DNA of 64,000 nucleotides from Taibaiella chishuiensis (GCF_003014535.1 NZ_PYGD01000001.1:496001-560000), one strand, 5' to 3'. Shown: positions 33,447 through 42,831, counted from the stretch's first letter. Notes: generated by a model from the sequence alone, not told the origin. Translations and numbers: made by a program.

Positions 33447-36332
33447 TTATGGTTTTGCTGCCGGACGCTTAGCCGGGGCCGGCCCCGTGGCCGTTGGCTT
33501 TGCCGGGTATAAAATGGCATCCAGTTGGTTGCCCTGGTCAAACAGTTGGGTAGCGGCCTCTTTAATCGCCGTCACGGTCTGCGCGGCTATTACAGATTCC
33601 GCATTCAGGAACCGTTCTTTGCTGCGGTTCCAGAAGAGTATGCCCTCCAGGCGGGAAGCCCAGTAACTGTTGTCCTGCCGCTTTTCCTTTAGCTTTTCTG
33701 TTTGCGCCAGTTTTACCTTATCCAGGTCTTTCTGCGAAGGTCCTTTGCTTTTAAGCTCGTTTATTTCGCGGGCCGCCTCTTTCAGTATTGCATCCACGCT
33801 TTCGGGGCCGCAGGGAAACTGGCCCTGGATGGAATAATGGGCATAAGGATACTGGTCCATGCCGCCGCTGTAGCCGCCGCTATAGATCAGGCCCAGCTTT
33901 TCCCGCATCACTTCGTCCACTTTAATGGAGAGCAGGTCGCCGATCAGTTCCGTACGCAGCGCCATATCATAGCTATACGGTATTTCGCCGCTGTAAAAGG
34001 AGAGCACCAGGCTTTTCTGTTCCTGTCCGCGGTAAAAAGCGAACCGGTTTTTGCCTTTGATTTCGCGCAGGCCATTGTCCTTAAATGCAGGCTGCGTGCC
34101 TTTAACCGGCAGGCTGGCTATGTATTGCTCCAGCAGTGGCCGGATATCGCCCTTTACATTACCCACGATAAAGAAATGGAAACCGTCGGCATTACTGAAT
34201 TCCTGTTTATAGATGTCCAGTACGCGGTCTATATTGATCTGCTCAATATCTGCCACGGTCGGTATCATAACCGGGGCGCGCGGATCGTTGTTGTACATCA
34301 CCTTGCCCAGGGTATCGATAAAGGCCAGCTGCGGGTTACTGCCAGCAAACTGCAGGCGGGTTTTCATGGTTGCGGCAAAACCGCTGAAGAGCGCTTCGTC
34401 GCGACGTGGCTCGGTAAGCTGCAGGTAGACGAGTTGCAGCAGGCTTTCGAAATCTTTTACGGTCGACGATCCGGCCAATTCGGTGCTGATGTCCTTCATA
34501 GCGGGCAACAAGCCTACCGCCTTGCCGGCCAGTGCGTCGGATATAGCGGTGGGTGTAAACCTGCCGTACCCCATAGCCTCCACTACATCAGGCAGGAAGT
34601 TTACGTTCGACCGGTCTGCGGGTCCGTAATTATTGGTACCTCCTTTTTTAACGGCCGTCAATATGATTTCGTCGGTTTTAAAATCGGTGGGCTTTACAGT
34701 AACCTTTACCCCATTGCTCAGGGTATAGGTTGTTGCGCCCAGTTCCTTATCGCTGGTTTCGGAAACGATCTTACCCGGCGCCGGCGCTTTTTCCAGCAGG
34801 TCTTTCAGGATTGTTTTTTCGGCATTGGCGCTTACTTCCTGGTCCAGGGCGGCATTTACATGCTCTAGCAATTCCTTGTCGGAAGGCACCTGCGTCTCAG
34901 CATTATCGGGCGCGGTGATCAGGGCAAAGTAATGCTCCAGGGCCGCTTTGCCAAGCCAGGCGCCGGCTTCGGCATTTACCTCGGCTACTGTAATGCCGGG
35001 CAGCAGTTGTTTGCAATAGTTGTACTCGTTTTCGATACCGGGTATAGGCTCGCCGGTCAGGAAATTGGCGATATATTCCTCTACCAGGTCGGAAGAGGCC
35101 GTGGTATTCCGTTCGTTAAACGCCTTTTCGGCGCCGCTCAGCATATTATTTTTACCGATCTCCAGTTCCTGGTTATTAAAGCCGTAGCGACCCGCCTTTA
35201 CCAGTTCGGCCACCGCAGCCGTAATCGCAGTCTGCATGCTATTGGTTGGGATAGCCACCAGGTTCAGGTTTTCGTAGCCGCGCGCTTCGCCGCCGATATA
35301 GACGCCTGCCCCGCCAAATGGCGGATTTGCATTTTGGGTAAGCTCCTGGTACCTGCGGTTAAGCGCAGTTATAAACAAGTTGCGTACGAGCATCTGGCGG
35401 TAGTCGCCCAGGGTTTTGTGCCCGGGTTCTTTACGTGCCGGGAATACCAGCTGGAAGCGGGAGCTGGTGGCCTCCTTATCGGTTACCACCATCGCCGAGG
35501 CTTTGGTATAGGGTTGTACTTCGAACTGTTTGCGTTCCCGCGGTTGTGCCGGGTTTTTAATAGCGGCAAAGTGTTTTTCGATCTGGGCTTTGGCCTCCGC
35601 CACGTTCACATCGCCCACTACGATCACGGCCATCAGGTCGGGCCGGTACCAGTCGCGGTAAAAGCTGCGTATGGTTTCCGGTTTAAAGGTCTTCAGTATC
35701 TCTTCTTTACCGGCAGGAAGCCTGTCGGCATAACGCGAACCGGCGAGTAGTTGGGGCAGGTATTTTTTCTGCATGCGTTCCTGGGCATTTTTGCCCCGGG
35801 CCCGCAACTCTTCCAGCACCACATTACGTTCGCCGTTGATATCCGCTTCGGTGATCAATGCGTTATGCGCCCAGTCTTCGAGTATCTGGAAACCGTGCTC
35901 CAGGTTACCGGTCTTGTCGGTAGGTATGGGCAGGATATAAATGGTTTCGTCGAAACCCGTAGAGGCATTCAGGTCGGCCCCGAATGCCACACCGATAGAC
36001 TGCAGGAAATCGATGAGTTTATTTTTAGGATAATTGCGGGTGCCGTTAAACTCCATATGCTCCATAAAGTGGGCCAATCCCTGCTGGTCGTCGTTTTCGA
36101 GAATAGAGCCTGCGTTAAGCACCAGGCGCAGTTCGGCCTTTTTTTCCGGCTTGCTGTTCGGCCGGATGTAGTAGGTAAGGCCATTGGCCAGTTTACCGGT
36201 TATTACTTTAGCATCTACCGGCACTGCCTCCTGCATCTTGCCGGCATCCTGGGCATAAAGTGCCGAATTGCGCCCGGGAGCCACGGTCAACAGGGCCGCC
36301 AGGACGATTATTGAAAACCTGCGTTTCAACAT
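33447..36332 (-). CDS. M16-family zinc metallopeptidase (insulinase/pitrilysin type)
   Basis: A 961-residue exported peptidase; signal peptide to about residue 28 (SALYAQ). The N-terminal catalytic M16 domain has the inverted zinc motif H88-F-M-E91-H92 in GLAHFMEHMEFNGT and the downstream Glu in ERNVVLEELRARG. A second, inactive M16 domain starts near residue 520 (TYTLSNGVKVTVKPTDFKTDEI). Such two-domain proteins form a clamshell that degrades peptides in the periplasm. The C-terminal tail is rich in Pro, Ala and Lys. Monocistronic. Confidence 0.93.
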   Translation of the reverse strand: MLKRRFSIIVLAALLTVAPGRNSALYAQDAGKMQEAVPVDAKVITGKLANGLTYYIRPNSKPEKKAELRLVLNAGSILENDDQQGLAHFMEHMEFNGTRNYPKNKLIDFLQSIGVAFGADLNASTGFDETIYILPIPTDKTGNLEHGFQILEDWAHNALITEADINGERNVVLEELRARGKNAQERMQKKYLPQLLAGSRYADRLPAGKEEILKTFKPETIRSFYRDWYRPDLMAVIVVGDVNVAEAKAQIEKHFAAIKNPAQPRERKQFEVQPYTKASAMVVTDKEATSSRFQLVFPARKEPGHKTLGDYRQMLVRNLFITALNRRYQELTQNANPPFGGAGVYIGGEARGYENLNLVAIPTNSMQTAITAAVAELVKAGRYGFNNQELEIGKNNMLSGAEKAFNERNTTASSDLVEEYIANFLTGEPIPGIENEYNYCKQLLPGITVAEVNAEAGAWLGKAALEHYFALITAPDNAETQVPSDKELLEHVNAALDQEVSANAEKTILKDLLEKAPAPGKIVSETSDKELGATTYTLSNGVKVTVKPTDFKTDEIILTAVKKGGTNNYGPADRSNVNFLPDVVEAMGYGRFTPTAISDALAGKAVGLLPAMKDISTELAGSSTVKDFESLLQLVYLQLTEPRRDEALFSGFAATMKTRLQFAGSNPQLAFIDTLGKVMYNNDPRAPVMIPTVADIEQINIDRVLDIYKQEFSNADGFHFFIVGNVKGDIRPLLEQYIASLPVKGTQPAFKDNGLREIKGKNRFAFYRGQEQKSLVLSFYSGEIPYSYDMALRTELIGDLLSIKVDEVMREKLGLIYSGGYSGGMDQYPYAHYSIQGQFPCGPESVDAILKEAAREINELKSKGPSQKDLDKVKLAQTEKLKEKRQDNSYWASRLEGILFWNRSKERFLNAESVIAAQTVTAIKEAATQLFDQGNQLDAILYPAKPTATGPAPAKRPAAKP

Positions 36333-36471
36333 AAACGATATGGATTATAATATTTTGATGAAAATAGCGAATTAGCATGGTTTACCGGCTTAGCATACGG
36401 GGAAACCGGTGCACGTAGTATGTCGTTGGGATACAAATCCCCCGGGGCGGGGGAGTACCGGCGCAGCGGTC

Positions 36472-37452
36472 CTATGCCTGCCGGTCGCGGAGAAAAGCTG
36501 CGGCCATACGGCTTACGGTATCCTGCAGCGTATGATAGGTAAAGCCCGGGAAGTCGCGCAGCAGTTTCTCGTTGCTGTAGTAACAACGGGTCTGGGCGGT
36601 GCGCGCCGATTCCTTACTGATGGTAACCTGCCGCTTGGCTATGCGGCTTTTGAGCACTTCCATCCGCCATACGATTTCGGTCATCCAGGGGGAGGCGTGC
36701 TTGTAGGGCGGCTTGCGGTTTAAGGCATGGGCCATGGCCGTAAATACTTCTTTATAGGCAAAGTTGCCGGCGCTTATGATATAACGCTCGTCGCTGATGT
36801 CGCTGCTCATGATCGCGATCATGGCGGCCACTACGTCCTTTACATCTACCCAGGCATTTACGCCGTCGGTATACCAGGGAAATTCTTTGTACACGATCTG
36901 CATCAGGTTGGCCGAACCACTGTCCCAGTCGCCTTCGCCGAGGATGATGGCGGGGTTTACGATCGCGGCGTTCAGTCCTTCAGCCATGGCTCGCCATACC
37001 TCCATCTCGGAGCGGAACTTACTTTCGGCATAGGCCGAGTTATCCTTACTCTCTTCCCAATGGGTGTCTTCATTAATGCCGGCGGCAAGCGCCTCGGCGG
37101 TACGGCCCAGTGCGGCTATGGAGCTTACGTGGACCAGCTTTTCCACACCGGCTTCCAGCGCTGCATTCACCAGGTTGGCCGTGCCCTCCACATTGGCCTG
37201 TATCATGTCTTCTTTTTTACGCGGGTCGAAGGATACGATGGCCGCGCAATGATACACCTGCGTGATACCTTCCATGGCAGCTGCTACCGAGAAGATGTCG
37301 AGCAGGTCGCATTGCTTCCAGGTAAGGCCCGGCGAAGCAGGACCTTCGGGCCGGCGGCTGTTGTACAGGGCAATTACAGGCAAGGGCTGCCCGGCCAATG
37401 CCTGCAGCAAATGCTGACCAAGAAATCCGCTGGCTCCCGTTACAAGTATCAA
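36472..37452 (-). CDS. NAD(P)-dependent epimerase/dehydratase (extended SDR)
   Basis: A 326-residue Rossmann protein if started at TTG 37452, which yields MILVTGASGFLG at the very N-terminus. It has the catalytic YxxxK (SAYAESKFRSE), DLLD, HCAAIVSF and VKDVVAAMIAI. A longer in-frame start at ATG 37560 exists, but its extra 36 residues overlap the pheS terminator hairpin and look non-native, so the TTG start is preferred. The substrate is probably a sugar nucleotide, flavonoid-like or steroid-like ketone; it cannot be decided. Downstream of pheS on the same strand. Confidence 0.85.
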   Translation of the reverse strand: MILVTGASGFLGQHLLQALAGQPLPVIALYNSRRPEGPASPGLTWKQCDLLDIFSVAAAMEGITQVYHCAAIVSFDPRKKEDMIQANVEGTANLVNAALEAGVEKLVHVSSIAALGRTAEALAAGINEDTHWEESKDNSAYAESKFRSEMEVWRAMAEGLNAAIVNPAIILGEGDWDSGSANLMQIVYKEFPWYTDGVNAWVDVKDVVAAMIAIMSSDISDERYIISAGNFAYKEVFTAMAHALNRKPPYKHASPWMTEIVWRMEVLKSRIAKRQVTISKESARTAQTRCYYSNEKLLRDFPGFTYHTLQDTVSRMAAAFLRDRQA

Positions 37453-37527
37453 AGGAAGAATCTGAATTTTTATGCGGGACAGATGCAGGGCATCCGCTGC
37501 GCTATGAATGATGGAATCCGTATGGTT

Positions 37528-37568
37528 AAAGAAAATGTCCCGGGCCGAGGTATCGGTCATCCCGGGAC
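37528..37568 (-). terminator. Intrinsic terminator after pheS
   Basis: On the minus strand GTCCCGGG, 16-nt loop, CCCGGGAC, then ATTTTCTTT, 6 bp after the pheS stop. It overlaps the longer ATG start of the epimerase frame. Confidence 0.75.
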
Positions 37569-37574
37569 ATACAC

Positions 37575-38603
37575 TTAAGTATTGGTTGTAAACTGCCGCA
37601 GGAAGCGAACGTCGTTCTGGGAATATAAACGAAGATCGTTTACCTGGTAACGGATCTGCGTAATACGCTCCACACCCATACCAAAGGCAAATCCACTGTA
37701 TTTTTCAGGATCTATGTTAAAGTTGCGCAGCAGATCGGGGTGTACCATACCGCAGCCCAGTATCTCTACCCAGCCGGTATGTTTGCAGAGGCTGCAACCG
37801 CTGCCACCACATACGGTACAGCTGATATCCATTTCGGCGCTGGGTTCGGTAAAGGGGAAGTAAGAAGGACGGAACCGCACGCGGATATCCGGTCCGAACA
37901 TCTCGGTTACAAACGCATAAAGGGTTTGTTTGAGGTCGGCGAAAGAAACATTTTCATCGATATATAATCCTTCGCACTGGTGGAAAAAGCAGTGAGCACG
38001 CGCACTGATGGTTTCATTGCGGTACACGCGGCCCGGGCATATTACCCGTACCGGCAGTTTGCCTTCTTCCAGCACGCGGGCCTGTACCGAAGAGGTATGG
38101 GTACGCAGCAGCCAATCGGGGTTTTGCGCTACATAAAAGGTATCCTGCATGTCGCGCGCCGTATGGTCTTCCGGCATATTGAGCGAAGTAAAGTTGTGCC
38201 AGTCGTCTTCTATTTCCGGACCTTCGGCAACGGCGAAGCCCAGGCGTTCGAATATTTCGACGATCTTATTTTCGACGATCCGCAGCGGGTGCCGCGTGCC
38301 TAAAGCGATATCGGCGCCGGGCAGCGAAAAGTCGGCAAACGATGCATTCCCGGCATTGCCTTGTTGCAGGTGGCTAAAGCTTTCGTAATGCGCTTCGGCC
38401 AATTGTTTGAAGGCATTGAGCAGTTGCCCGGCTTCTTTTTTCTGTTCAGCCGGCACATCTTTCATACCGCCAAATACATCACGCACCAGGCCTTTAGTAC
38501 CCAGAAAGCGGATACGGTAGGCTTCTAGCTCTTCTGCATTGGCAGGCACAATACTTTTAATTTCCTGGGTGAGCGTCTCGATGCGCGCTTTCAACGATTC
38601 CAT
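37575..38603 (-). CDS. pheS: Phenylalanyl-tRNA synthetase alpha subunit
   Basis: Class II synthetase subunit carrying the catalytic core, 342 residues from ATG 38603 (MESLKARIETLTQEIKS). Signatures are GTRHPLRIVENKIVEIFERLGF, LLRTHTSSVQARVL, HQCEGLYID, FRPSYFPFTEPSAEMDI, GCGMVHPDLLRNFNID and motif 3 GFAFGMGVERI. Starts further upstream give a non-homologous N-terminus. A TATCTTTG box 8 bp upstream predicts a near-leaderless mRNA. The beta subunit gene is not in the window. Confidence 0.97.
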   Translation of the reverse strand: MESLKARIETLTQEIKSIVPANAEELEAYRIRFLGTKGLVRDVFGGMKDVPAEQKKEAGQLLNAFKQLAEAHYESFSHLQQGNAGNASFADFSLPGADIALGTRHPLRIVENKIVEIFERLGFAVAEGPEIEDDWHNFTSLNMPEDHTARDMQDTFYVAQNPDWLLRTHTSSVQARVLEEGKLPVRVICPGRVYRNETISARAHCFFHQCEGLYIDENVSFADLKQTLYAFVTEMFGPDIRVRFRPSYFPFTEPSAEMDISCTVCGGSGCSLCKHTGWVEILGCGMVHPDLLRNFNIDPEKYSGFAFGMGVERITQIRYQVNDLRLYSQNDVRFLRQFTTNT

Positions 38604-38610
38604 AAGGTTG

Positions 38611-38618
38611 CAAAGATA
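38611..38618 (-). promoter_or_regulatory. -7 box TATCTTTG for pheS
   Basis: Minus strand TATCTTTG, ending 7 bp before the ATG of pheS at 38603, so transcription should begin at or next to the start codon. Confidence 0.55.
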
Positions 38619-38701
38619 AGCGACCTCCGGCACAGATGAAAACGGAATTATGAGGGGAAGAAATACAGGATCAACCCGGTATAATCGTGGCAAAAGGCCT
38701 G

Positions 38702-39022
38702 CTAATGGGCCATATTGGATCCGTCGGATTTTTGCCGGTTCCTCAGGCTTTCGTATTTCCTTTTGGCAAGATGCCACATAACAAGGGCAAACAGGAATGC
38801 GCCTCCAAAGTATTTGAGCCAGGTAAGCAGGAATTCGTCGTCAAATATTACCTGGAACAGGTTACCGAAGGATAGTTCGCCATTCCTGGCCAGGTAGAAA
38901 CTTGTAATGATAACAGGTAGCAGGGTGCCCCATATGACTGCTGTAAGCAATATATGTTTCCATTTTCCTTTACTTCTCCTGGATTCCCATTCGTACATAT
39001 ATTTCTGATCTCGCGGTATCAT
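38702..39022 (-). CDS. Hypothetical two-helix membrane protein
   Basis: A 106-residue protein with a basic N-terminus (EWESRRSKGKWKH), two predicted transmembrane helices (about 24-44 and 68-86) and a basic C-terminal tail. No family was recognised. It is read in the same direction as pheS but ends 98 bp before the pheS start, with the pheS promoter between them. Confidence 0.6.
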   Translation of the reverse strand: MIPRDQKYMYEWESRRSKGKWKHILLTAVIWGTLLPVIITSFYLARNGELSFGNLFQVIFDDEFLLTWLKYFGGAFLFALVMWHLAKRKYESLRNRQKSDGSNMAH

Positions 39023-39208
39023 ACGCCTTAAATTCTAATGCAGCCGGTAAGTGGTCGCTGTTTAAATAATAACTCACGACCTGTTTTGTTTAAAAAAAGT
39101 GTGGAATTTTTTTTACACCAGGCGCGCCGGTAGAGGGCCGGAGCTGCCTGCCGGCTTAAATCGTTTTTAGGTTCACAATATTACGGATTATCATTTTTGT
39201 AAATAAGG

Positions 39209-39961
39209 CTACTTGGTACGCACATAAAAATGAGCGGTATTGTTTTTGCCCGTATGCCGCTCTTCGATCTCGAGGGCGGGCATACTTTTAATCAGGTCCA
39301 GCAGCTTTTTAAACCCGAAGTTACGCGGGTCGAAATCGGGTTGCTTTTTAAGGATAAGGTTGCCCAGCACACCGAGAAATACCCAGCCATCTTCTTCCGC
39401 AAGATCATTTACACTATTGGTAATCAGCTGTTCCAGGGTTTTTCGCTGGGTAGCTACCGGGTCTTCCTTTTTCAGCTTTTTCTTGGTTACCCGTACCGGG
39501 GCTGCGGGTTCGCGGGCTTCTTTCTGCAGGATTTCGAGGTATATAAATTTATTACAGGCGGCAATAAAAGCGGCGGGCGTCTTCTTTTCACCCAGGCCAA
39601 ATACTTTTTTGCCGGCTTCACGCAGGCGGGTAGCCAGGCGGGTAAAGTCGCTGTCGCTCGATATAATGCAGAAGCCATCTACATTACCGGTATACAGGAT
39701 GTCCATGGCATCGATAATAAGTGCCGAGTCGGTCGCATTTTTACCCGTGGTATACCCATACTGCTGGATTGGGGTAATGGCATGCGCCTGCAGCACACTT
39801 TTCCAGCCGGCCAGGTTGGGCTTGGTAAAGTCGCCGTAAATCCTTTTAAAGGTGGGGGTGCCGTATTTGGCGATCTCCTCCAGCATGCCCTTTACATTGG
39901 AGGAGGGCACATTGTCTGCGTCGATCAGCACGGCAAGTTTGAGTTCATTATTAGCATCCAT
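39209..39961 (-). CDS. NYN-domain (LabA/DUF88-like) protein with OST-HTH/LOTUS domain
   Basis: A 250-residue protein. Residues 1-150 are a NYN PIN-like nuclease domain with the acidic residues in VLIDADNVPSS, ATDSALIIDAMDIL and ISSDSDFTRLA. After a basic linker (VTKKKLKKEDP) the C-terminal 75 residues form an OST-HTH/LOTUS domain (GWVFLGVLGNLILKKQPDFDPRNFGFKKLLDLIKSM). The combination suggests an RNA-binding endoribonuclease. RNA target unknown. Confidence 0.9.
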   Translation of the reverse strand: MDANNELKLAVLIDADNVPSSNVKGMLEEIAKYGTPTFKRIYGDFTKPNLAGWKSVLQAHAITPIQQYGYTTGKNATDSALIIDAMDILYTGNVDGFCIISSDSDFTRLATRLREAGKKVFGLGEKKTPAAFIAACNKFIYLEILQKEAREPAAPVRVTKKKLKKEDPVATQRKTLEQLITNSVNDLAEEDGWVFLGVLGNLILKKQPDFDPRNFGFKKLLDLIKSMPALEIEERHTGKNNTAHFYVRTK

Positions 39962-40180
39962 AAGATTGCATCAGAGACCGGTTGCGGGGTCCTGGTGTCA
40001 CAAATATAAGAAAAGAAAAATGCACATAGCGGGTAAGCCTGCCGGGGGCTCCCGGAATTCCCGGTCCCGGTAGCGCTTTCCGGGGTCCGTTTTGCCGGAC
40101 CAGACAGGCTATGCCGCAGTTTTCCATGCGGTATGCAGAAAGGCCCTGAGGTTAAAAACCCAATGCAGCACAAACTTTCG

Positions 40181-40188
40181 TAATTTTG
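40181..40188 (+). promoter_or_regulatory. -7 box TAATTTTG directly before the DEAD-box gene
   Basis: Exact TAnnTTTG match ending 5 bp before ATG 40194; transcription is expected to start at the A of the start codon (leaderless). Confidence 0.55.
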
Positions 40189-40193
40189 CGCCG

Positions 40194-41522
40194 ATGCAGA
40201 CAAAAAACTACACGGTCGAACAGATACTGGCCAACCTGAATATAGAAGCCCTGAACGAGATGCAACAGGCCTCTGTTGCCGCCAACGAGCAGCATAACGA
40301 TGTCATGCTGCTATCGGCAACCGGCTCGGGCAAGACCCTGGCCTTTCTGCTGCCCATGCTGAGCCGCCTCGATCCCGAAAGCCGCGACAGCCAGGCACTG
40401 ATCATCGTGCCTTCGCGCGAACTGGCCATGCAGATCGAGAAAGTGTTCAAACAAATGGGCACCGGCTTTAAAATTACCTGCTGTTATGGCGGTCATAAAA
40501 GAGAAATTGAAGAGAACAACCTGATCCAGCCCCCGGCCGTGATCGTGGGTACACCCGGCCGGCTGGCCGACCACATCCGCAGGGGCAATATCAAAACCGG
40601 TCATATCCGTACCCTGGTGCTCGACGAATTTGACAAATCGCTGGAACTGGGCTTTACCGGCGAGGTTTCGGAAATTATAGAAGCCCTGCCCGCGCTGGAA
40701 AAACGCATCCTTACCTCTGCTACCGAGGCTGTAGAGGTACCGGAATTCGTAGGACTGCAAAGTGTTGCGGAGCTCAATTTCCTGGATGAAGCCAACGAAT
40801 CGGACAATGGTCTTGCGATCAAAAAAGTATTATCGGGCAATAAGGACAAACTCGATACCTTGTTCCAGCTGATCTGTTACCTGGGCAACCGGTCCACCAT
40901 CGTGTTCTGCAATCACCGCGAATCGGTAGAGCGCACCCACGAGCTGCTGCGCGCCAAGGGTATCCTGTCCGAGTTTTACCATGGCGCTATGGAGCAGCGC
41001 GACCGTGACAGCGCCCTGTGCAAGTTCCGCAACGGCACCAGCAACCTGCTGGTTACTACCGACCTGGCGGCACGCGGCCTCGACATTCCCAACATCCGTT
41101 ATATTATCCATTACCACCTGCCCCTGGGCGAAGATGTGTATACCCACCGCAACGGCCGTACTGCGCGTATGGACGCCAGCGGTACCGCCATCCTCATCCT
41201 CTCTGCCGAAGAGCGGCTTCCGGCCTATATTACGGAACCTGTAGAGGAGATCAAACTCGAAGGCCCTTACGAGATCCCGGAAAAACCCAAGTGGAGCACC
41301 TTGTACATTCCCCTGGGCAAAAAGAATAAGGTCAACAAAATCGATATTGTCGGTTTCCTGTCCGCCAAAGGCGAACTGAAACAGGAAGATATCGGCCTGA
41401 TCGAGGTCAAGGATTTCTTCTCTTTTGTAGCGGTGCGCAAAACCAAAGTCAGTCATATGTTACAGCTGGTCAAAGAAGAAAGGATCAAAGGCAAAAAAGT
41501 GAAAATAGAAGTAGCCAAGTAA
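40194..41522 (+). CDS. DEAD-box-type RNA helicase (DEFD variant)
   Basis: A 442-residue superfamily 2 helicase from ATG 40194 (MQTKNYTVEQILANLNIEAL). Motifs in order: Q motif (LNEMQQAS), Walker A ATGSGKT (42-48), PSRELAMQI, TPGRL, motif II VLDEFDKSLELGF (DEFD instead of DEAD), SAT, and motif VI HRNGRTARM. It is followed by a C-terminal region of about 90 residues (VNKIDIVGFLSAKGELKQEDIGLIEVKDFFSFVAV) that resembles the RNA-binding domain of DbpA/CsdA proteins. It probably remodels ribosomal or messenger RNA. Alternative upstream starts add sequence without homology. Confidence 0.92.
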   Translation: MQTKNYTVEQILANLNIEALNEMQQASVAANEQHNDVMLLSATGSGKTLAFLLPMLSRLDPESRDSQALIIVPSRELAMQIEKVFKQMGTGFKITCCYGGHKREIEENNLIQPPAVIVGTPGRLADHIRRGNIKTGHIRTLVLDEFDKSLELGFTGEVSEIIEALPALEKRILTSATEAVEVPEFVGLQSVAELNFLDEANESDNGLAIKKVLSGNKDKLDTLFQLICYLGNRSTIVFCNHRESVERTHELLRAKGILSEFYHGAMEQRDRDSALCKFRNGTSNLLVTTDLAARGLDIPNIRYIIHYHLPLGEDVYTHRNGRTARMDASGTAILILSAEERLPAYITEPVEEIKLEGPYEIPEKPKWSTLYIPLGKKNKVNKIDIVGFLSAKGELKQEDIGLIEVKDFFSFVAVRKTKVSHMLQLVKEERIKGKKVKIEVAK

Positions 41523-41547
41523 AACATAACGAACGATATTCCAAAAC

Positions 41548-41582
41548 AAAGCAGCAGGCCCCCCAGGGAGCCTGCTGCTTTG
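41548..41582 (+). terminator. Intrinsic terminator after the DEAD-box gene
   Basis: AAAGCAGCAGGC, 10-nt loop, GCCTGCTGCTTT followed by TG-rich sequence, 26 bp after the stop. Confidence 0.78.
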
Positions 41583-41620
41583 TTGTAACCGGGCGGTATT
41601 GCCCGGCCTGATCTATAAAG

Positions 41621-41651
41621 GAAGGGCAAAAGAAAAAATCTCTTGCCCTTC
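41621..41651 (-). terminator. Intrinsic terminator after the T9SS protein gene
   Basis: GAAGGGCAA and TTGCCCTTC flank an AT-rich loop, 26 bp after the stop of the minus-strand T9SS gene. Confidence 0.6.
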
Positions 41652-41676
41652 GTTTGGTCTGGGTACGTATGCTGTA

Positions 41677-42831
41677 TTAATGCTGCACTACCAGTTTGTG
41701 GTTGCTCACCATACCTTCTGCCTGTACACGGATCGTGTAGCTGCCGGAGGCCAGGCCTGAAGCGTTGAGTACGTTTTCAGTAACACCATAAGTTACCGGT
41801 ACTGCGATCTGCTGACCGGCCATATTATACACGGCAACATTGCTGATGTTATTCCCTTTTACACGCACGGTTGCGCCGCTAACCGGATTAGGATAAAGCG
41901 CTACGCTTGTAGTAACGCCGCCGCCGAAGCTTACACGGGTGGTTTTGCTATAGCTTGCTTTTCCATCGCGGTCGGTTTGTTTCAGGCGGTAGTGGTTATC
42001 ACCGTTCAGCGGTTTGCTGTCGGTAAAGCTATACGCCAGTTTTTCGTTGCTGTTACCCGCAACGGCCAGGGTATTTACAAAACCGATCTTGCTGAAGGTT
42101 TTACCGTCGGCGCTGCGTTCTACTTCGAAGCCGGCATTGTTGGTTTCGTTTGCTGTAGCCCAGTTCAGCAGCGCATGATCGCCTGCTTTTTCTGCAGTGA
42201 ACGACAACCAACTTACGGACAGTGGCACGGAGTTAAGACCTACTACTTTAGGGTTAGTGGCGTTGTTCAGACCTACAGAAGAAGCCGAAGCATAGAAAGA
42301 GCTGTTGATTTCTGTTTTATCGCCGCTGATAAATACATAGTATTCCATCTGGTAGTTAGGAATAGCAGGTGCGCCCGGAGGGTTACCTCCCTGGAAGGTG
42401 ATCATCTCTACGGATGGGATAATGGCAGTGGTACCGCTTGTACCGTGGAAGGCCAGGCCCAGTAAGTCTTTCTCCTGGTTAATGGTCATCGCGAAAGGAG
42501 AGTTATTGAAGTTAGGCGCTACGAGGTAGTAAGCATAACCGCCGAGTACCACGGCTGGTGCGATATTGCTGGTAGGACCGCCTGCAGTTGCGCCGTTCAG
42601 ACCGCTGATATCGAGCGTCGGGTTATTTGCGCCCTGGTCGGGAATACGGATACCAACGGTAAAACTGGAGATATTACCGGTAATGGCGCCACCGGTGCTG
42701 TTTTTAAGACGGATAACTGCCTGATAGTTCTGACCGGATGTGGCCGGGGTCAGGGTTGCCTGTACATTTTGCGCAAACAGGGCGGCCTGAGCAGCCAGGA
42801 AAGCAGTAATAGATAAGAAAATCTTTTTCAT
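41677..42831 (-). CDS. Secreted protein with T9SS type-A sorting domain
   Basis: A 384-residue exported protein from ATG 42831 (MKKIFLSITAFLAAQAALFAQ signal peptide). The N-terminal 180 residues look like a beta-sandwich adhesin domain. A fibronectin-like segment follows (LSWLSFTAEKAGDHALLNWATANETNNAGFEVERSADGKTF). The C-terminal T9SS type-A tail has VALYPNPVSGATV, VAVYNMAGQQIAVPV and LASGSYTIRVQ. No enzyme motif, so perhaps an adhesin or binding protein. It lies 68 bp after the large dockerin-module protein gene, likely the same transcript. Confidence 0.85.
   Translation of the reverse strand: MKKIFLSITAFLAAQAALFAQNVQATLTPATSGQNYQAVIRLKNSTGGAITGNISSFTVGIRIPDQGANNPTLDISGLNGATAGGPTSNIAPAVVLGGYAYYLVAPNFNNSPFAMTINQEKDLLGLAFHGTSGTTAIIPSVEMITFQGGNPPGAPAIPNYQMEYYVFISGDKTEINSSFYASASSVGLNNATNPKVVGLNSVPLSVSWLSFTAEKAGDHALLNWATANETNNAGFEVERSADGKTFSKIGFVNTLAVAGNSNEKLAYSFTDSKPLNGDNHYRLKQTDRDGKASYSKTTRVSFGGGVTTSVALYPNPVSGATVRVKGNNISNVAVYNMAGQQIAVPVTYGVTENVLNASGLASGSYTIRVQAEGMVSNHKLVVQH

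Noticed and set aside
33702-34868. Rightward frame of 388 codons opposite the M16 peptidase gene
   Set aside because: Shadow frame; the minus-strand protein has the zinc motif and both M16 domains.
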